Source: Notospermus geniculatus (taxonomy: Eukaryota; Nemertea; Pilidiophora; Heteronemertea; Lineidae). From it: a stretch of 64,000 bases of DNA. The notes beneath the pieces were generated by a model that did not search any database, was not told where the DNA came from, and saw nothing but the letters and a program-made list of their open reading frames with translations. Of the stretch, positions 63,541-64,000 are shown in pieces; within the stretch, counting starts at the first letter, position 1, and every line of letters begins with the position of its first letter. The stretch spans positions 124,467-188,466 of the forward strand of contig NMRB01000319.1 of NCBI GenBank assembly GCA_002633025.1, written 5' to 3'. The position numbers were made by a program, and so were the translations under genes.

Positions 63541-64000
63541 GGNTCTTTCCTCAGAGAAATTTAACGTAGATGTTCTGAGGTGTGGGGGCGATCACTTGTA
63601 ACAAGGTTAGCAGCTCACGACAGGACTTTTACAGTGTGATGACTATTTGTCCTTAACCCTGGAGAAGCCATGACACCTTTGTTATTAGGAAAAATATGAA
63701 TTATGCATTTAATTGAATGATTACTATTAGACTCACTAAACACCAAAACAAACTTTAAAAAAAATCCCTCATTTGGGCTTATGGTCAGATTTGACCCATT
63801 GGTTTTTTGGGTTACTTTTTCACAGAAGAACAACTAAAACTTTCATTGCAAACTATGCTATATTATGCTATATTTTAAGAAAACTTTCAAATCACAAAAC
63901 ACCGATATTAATAGCCTGATTACACACTTTGGAGACCCACATAGATGGGACAGTTTAAAGCACCACGGTATTGCCACTTTCTGTCGATAGCCTGCGCCAC
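63541..64000. other. no gene; end matches 28815-28865
   Basis: 63963-64000 (CCACGGTATTGCCACTTT, then GCGCCAC) repeats 28815-28865, so a dispersed repeat starts here and runs off the window. The rest is unassigned; one N at 63543. Confidence 0.5.

Overview
The window is from a metazoan nuclear genome, most likely a marine invertebrate deuterostome (echinoderm, hemichordate or cephalochordate). The reasons are: spliced genes with GT-AG introns; apple/PAN-like and fibrinogen-like secreted domains; a peptide-receptor-like GPCR; BEL/Pao, Penelope and Merlin elements together; many foldback and TIR (terminal inverted repeat) elements; and frequent TAGGCCTA palindromes. I cannot name the species. 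One run of 522 N (47023-47544) and scattered single N show a draft assembly, so any single-base lesion below could be an assembly error.

Layout. 0.7-3.3 kb: a two-exon rhodopsin-type GPCR (+) with a Penelope remnant in its intron. 3.5-6.9 kb: a decayed minus-strand gene with fibrinogen-like and PAN-like parts, broken by a frameshift and two short transposons. 5.3-18.2 kb: mostly repeats (dispersed families, foldbacks, minisatellites). 18.3-25.1 kb: a BEL/Pao LTR retrotransposon with 5-bp target duplications and a long gag-pol frame, but a truncated integrase. 26.8-28.3 kb: a 1.5-kb TIR element packed with AAACC..GGTTT-type palindromes. 30.0-32.0 kb: a minus-strand PAN-plus-unknown-domain gene, with two damaged relatives at 33.5 and 44 kb. 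35.1-38.3 kb: a large foldback, then an intron-containing Merlin (IS1595/ISXO2-like) transposase. 39.2-42.3 kb: a six-exon minus-strand gene with a DUF3987-like P-loop region, cut inside a coding exon by a 446-bp TIR element. 48.1-56.7 kb: a six-exon plus-strand calmodulin-like gene whose introns hold many repeats. 56.7-64 kb: repeats and no secure gene.

The host genes do not form a pathway; they are neighbours in a transposon-rich region. Most of the sequence is mobile-element biology: autonomous elements (BEL, Merlin, Penelope) and many short non-autonomous TIR or foldback families, often nested and in at least three cases inserted into coding exons. The most unusual items are the DUF3987-like gene whose inserted element ends in an in-frame splice acceptor, a TIR family carrying the 5' segment of U2 snRNA, the Merlin gene with a duplicated frame-neutral exon, and the palindrome-packed TIR element.
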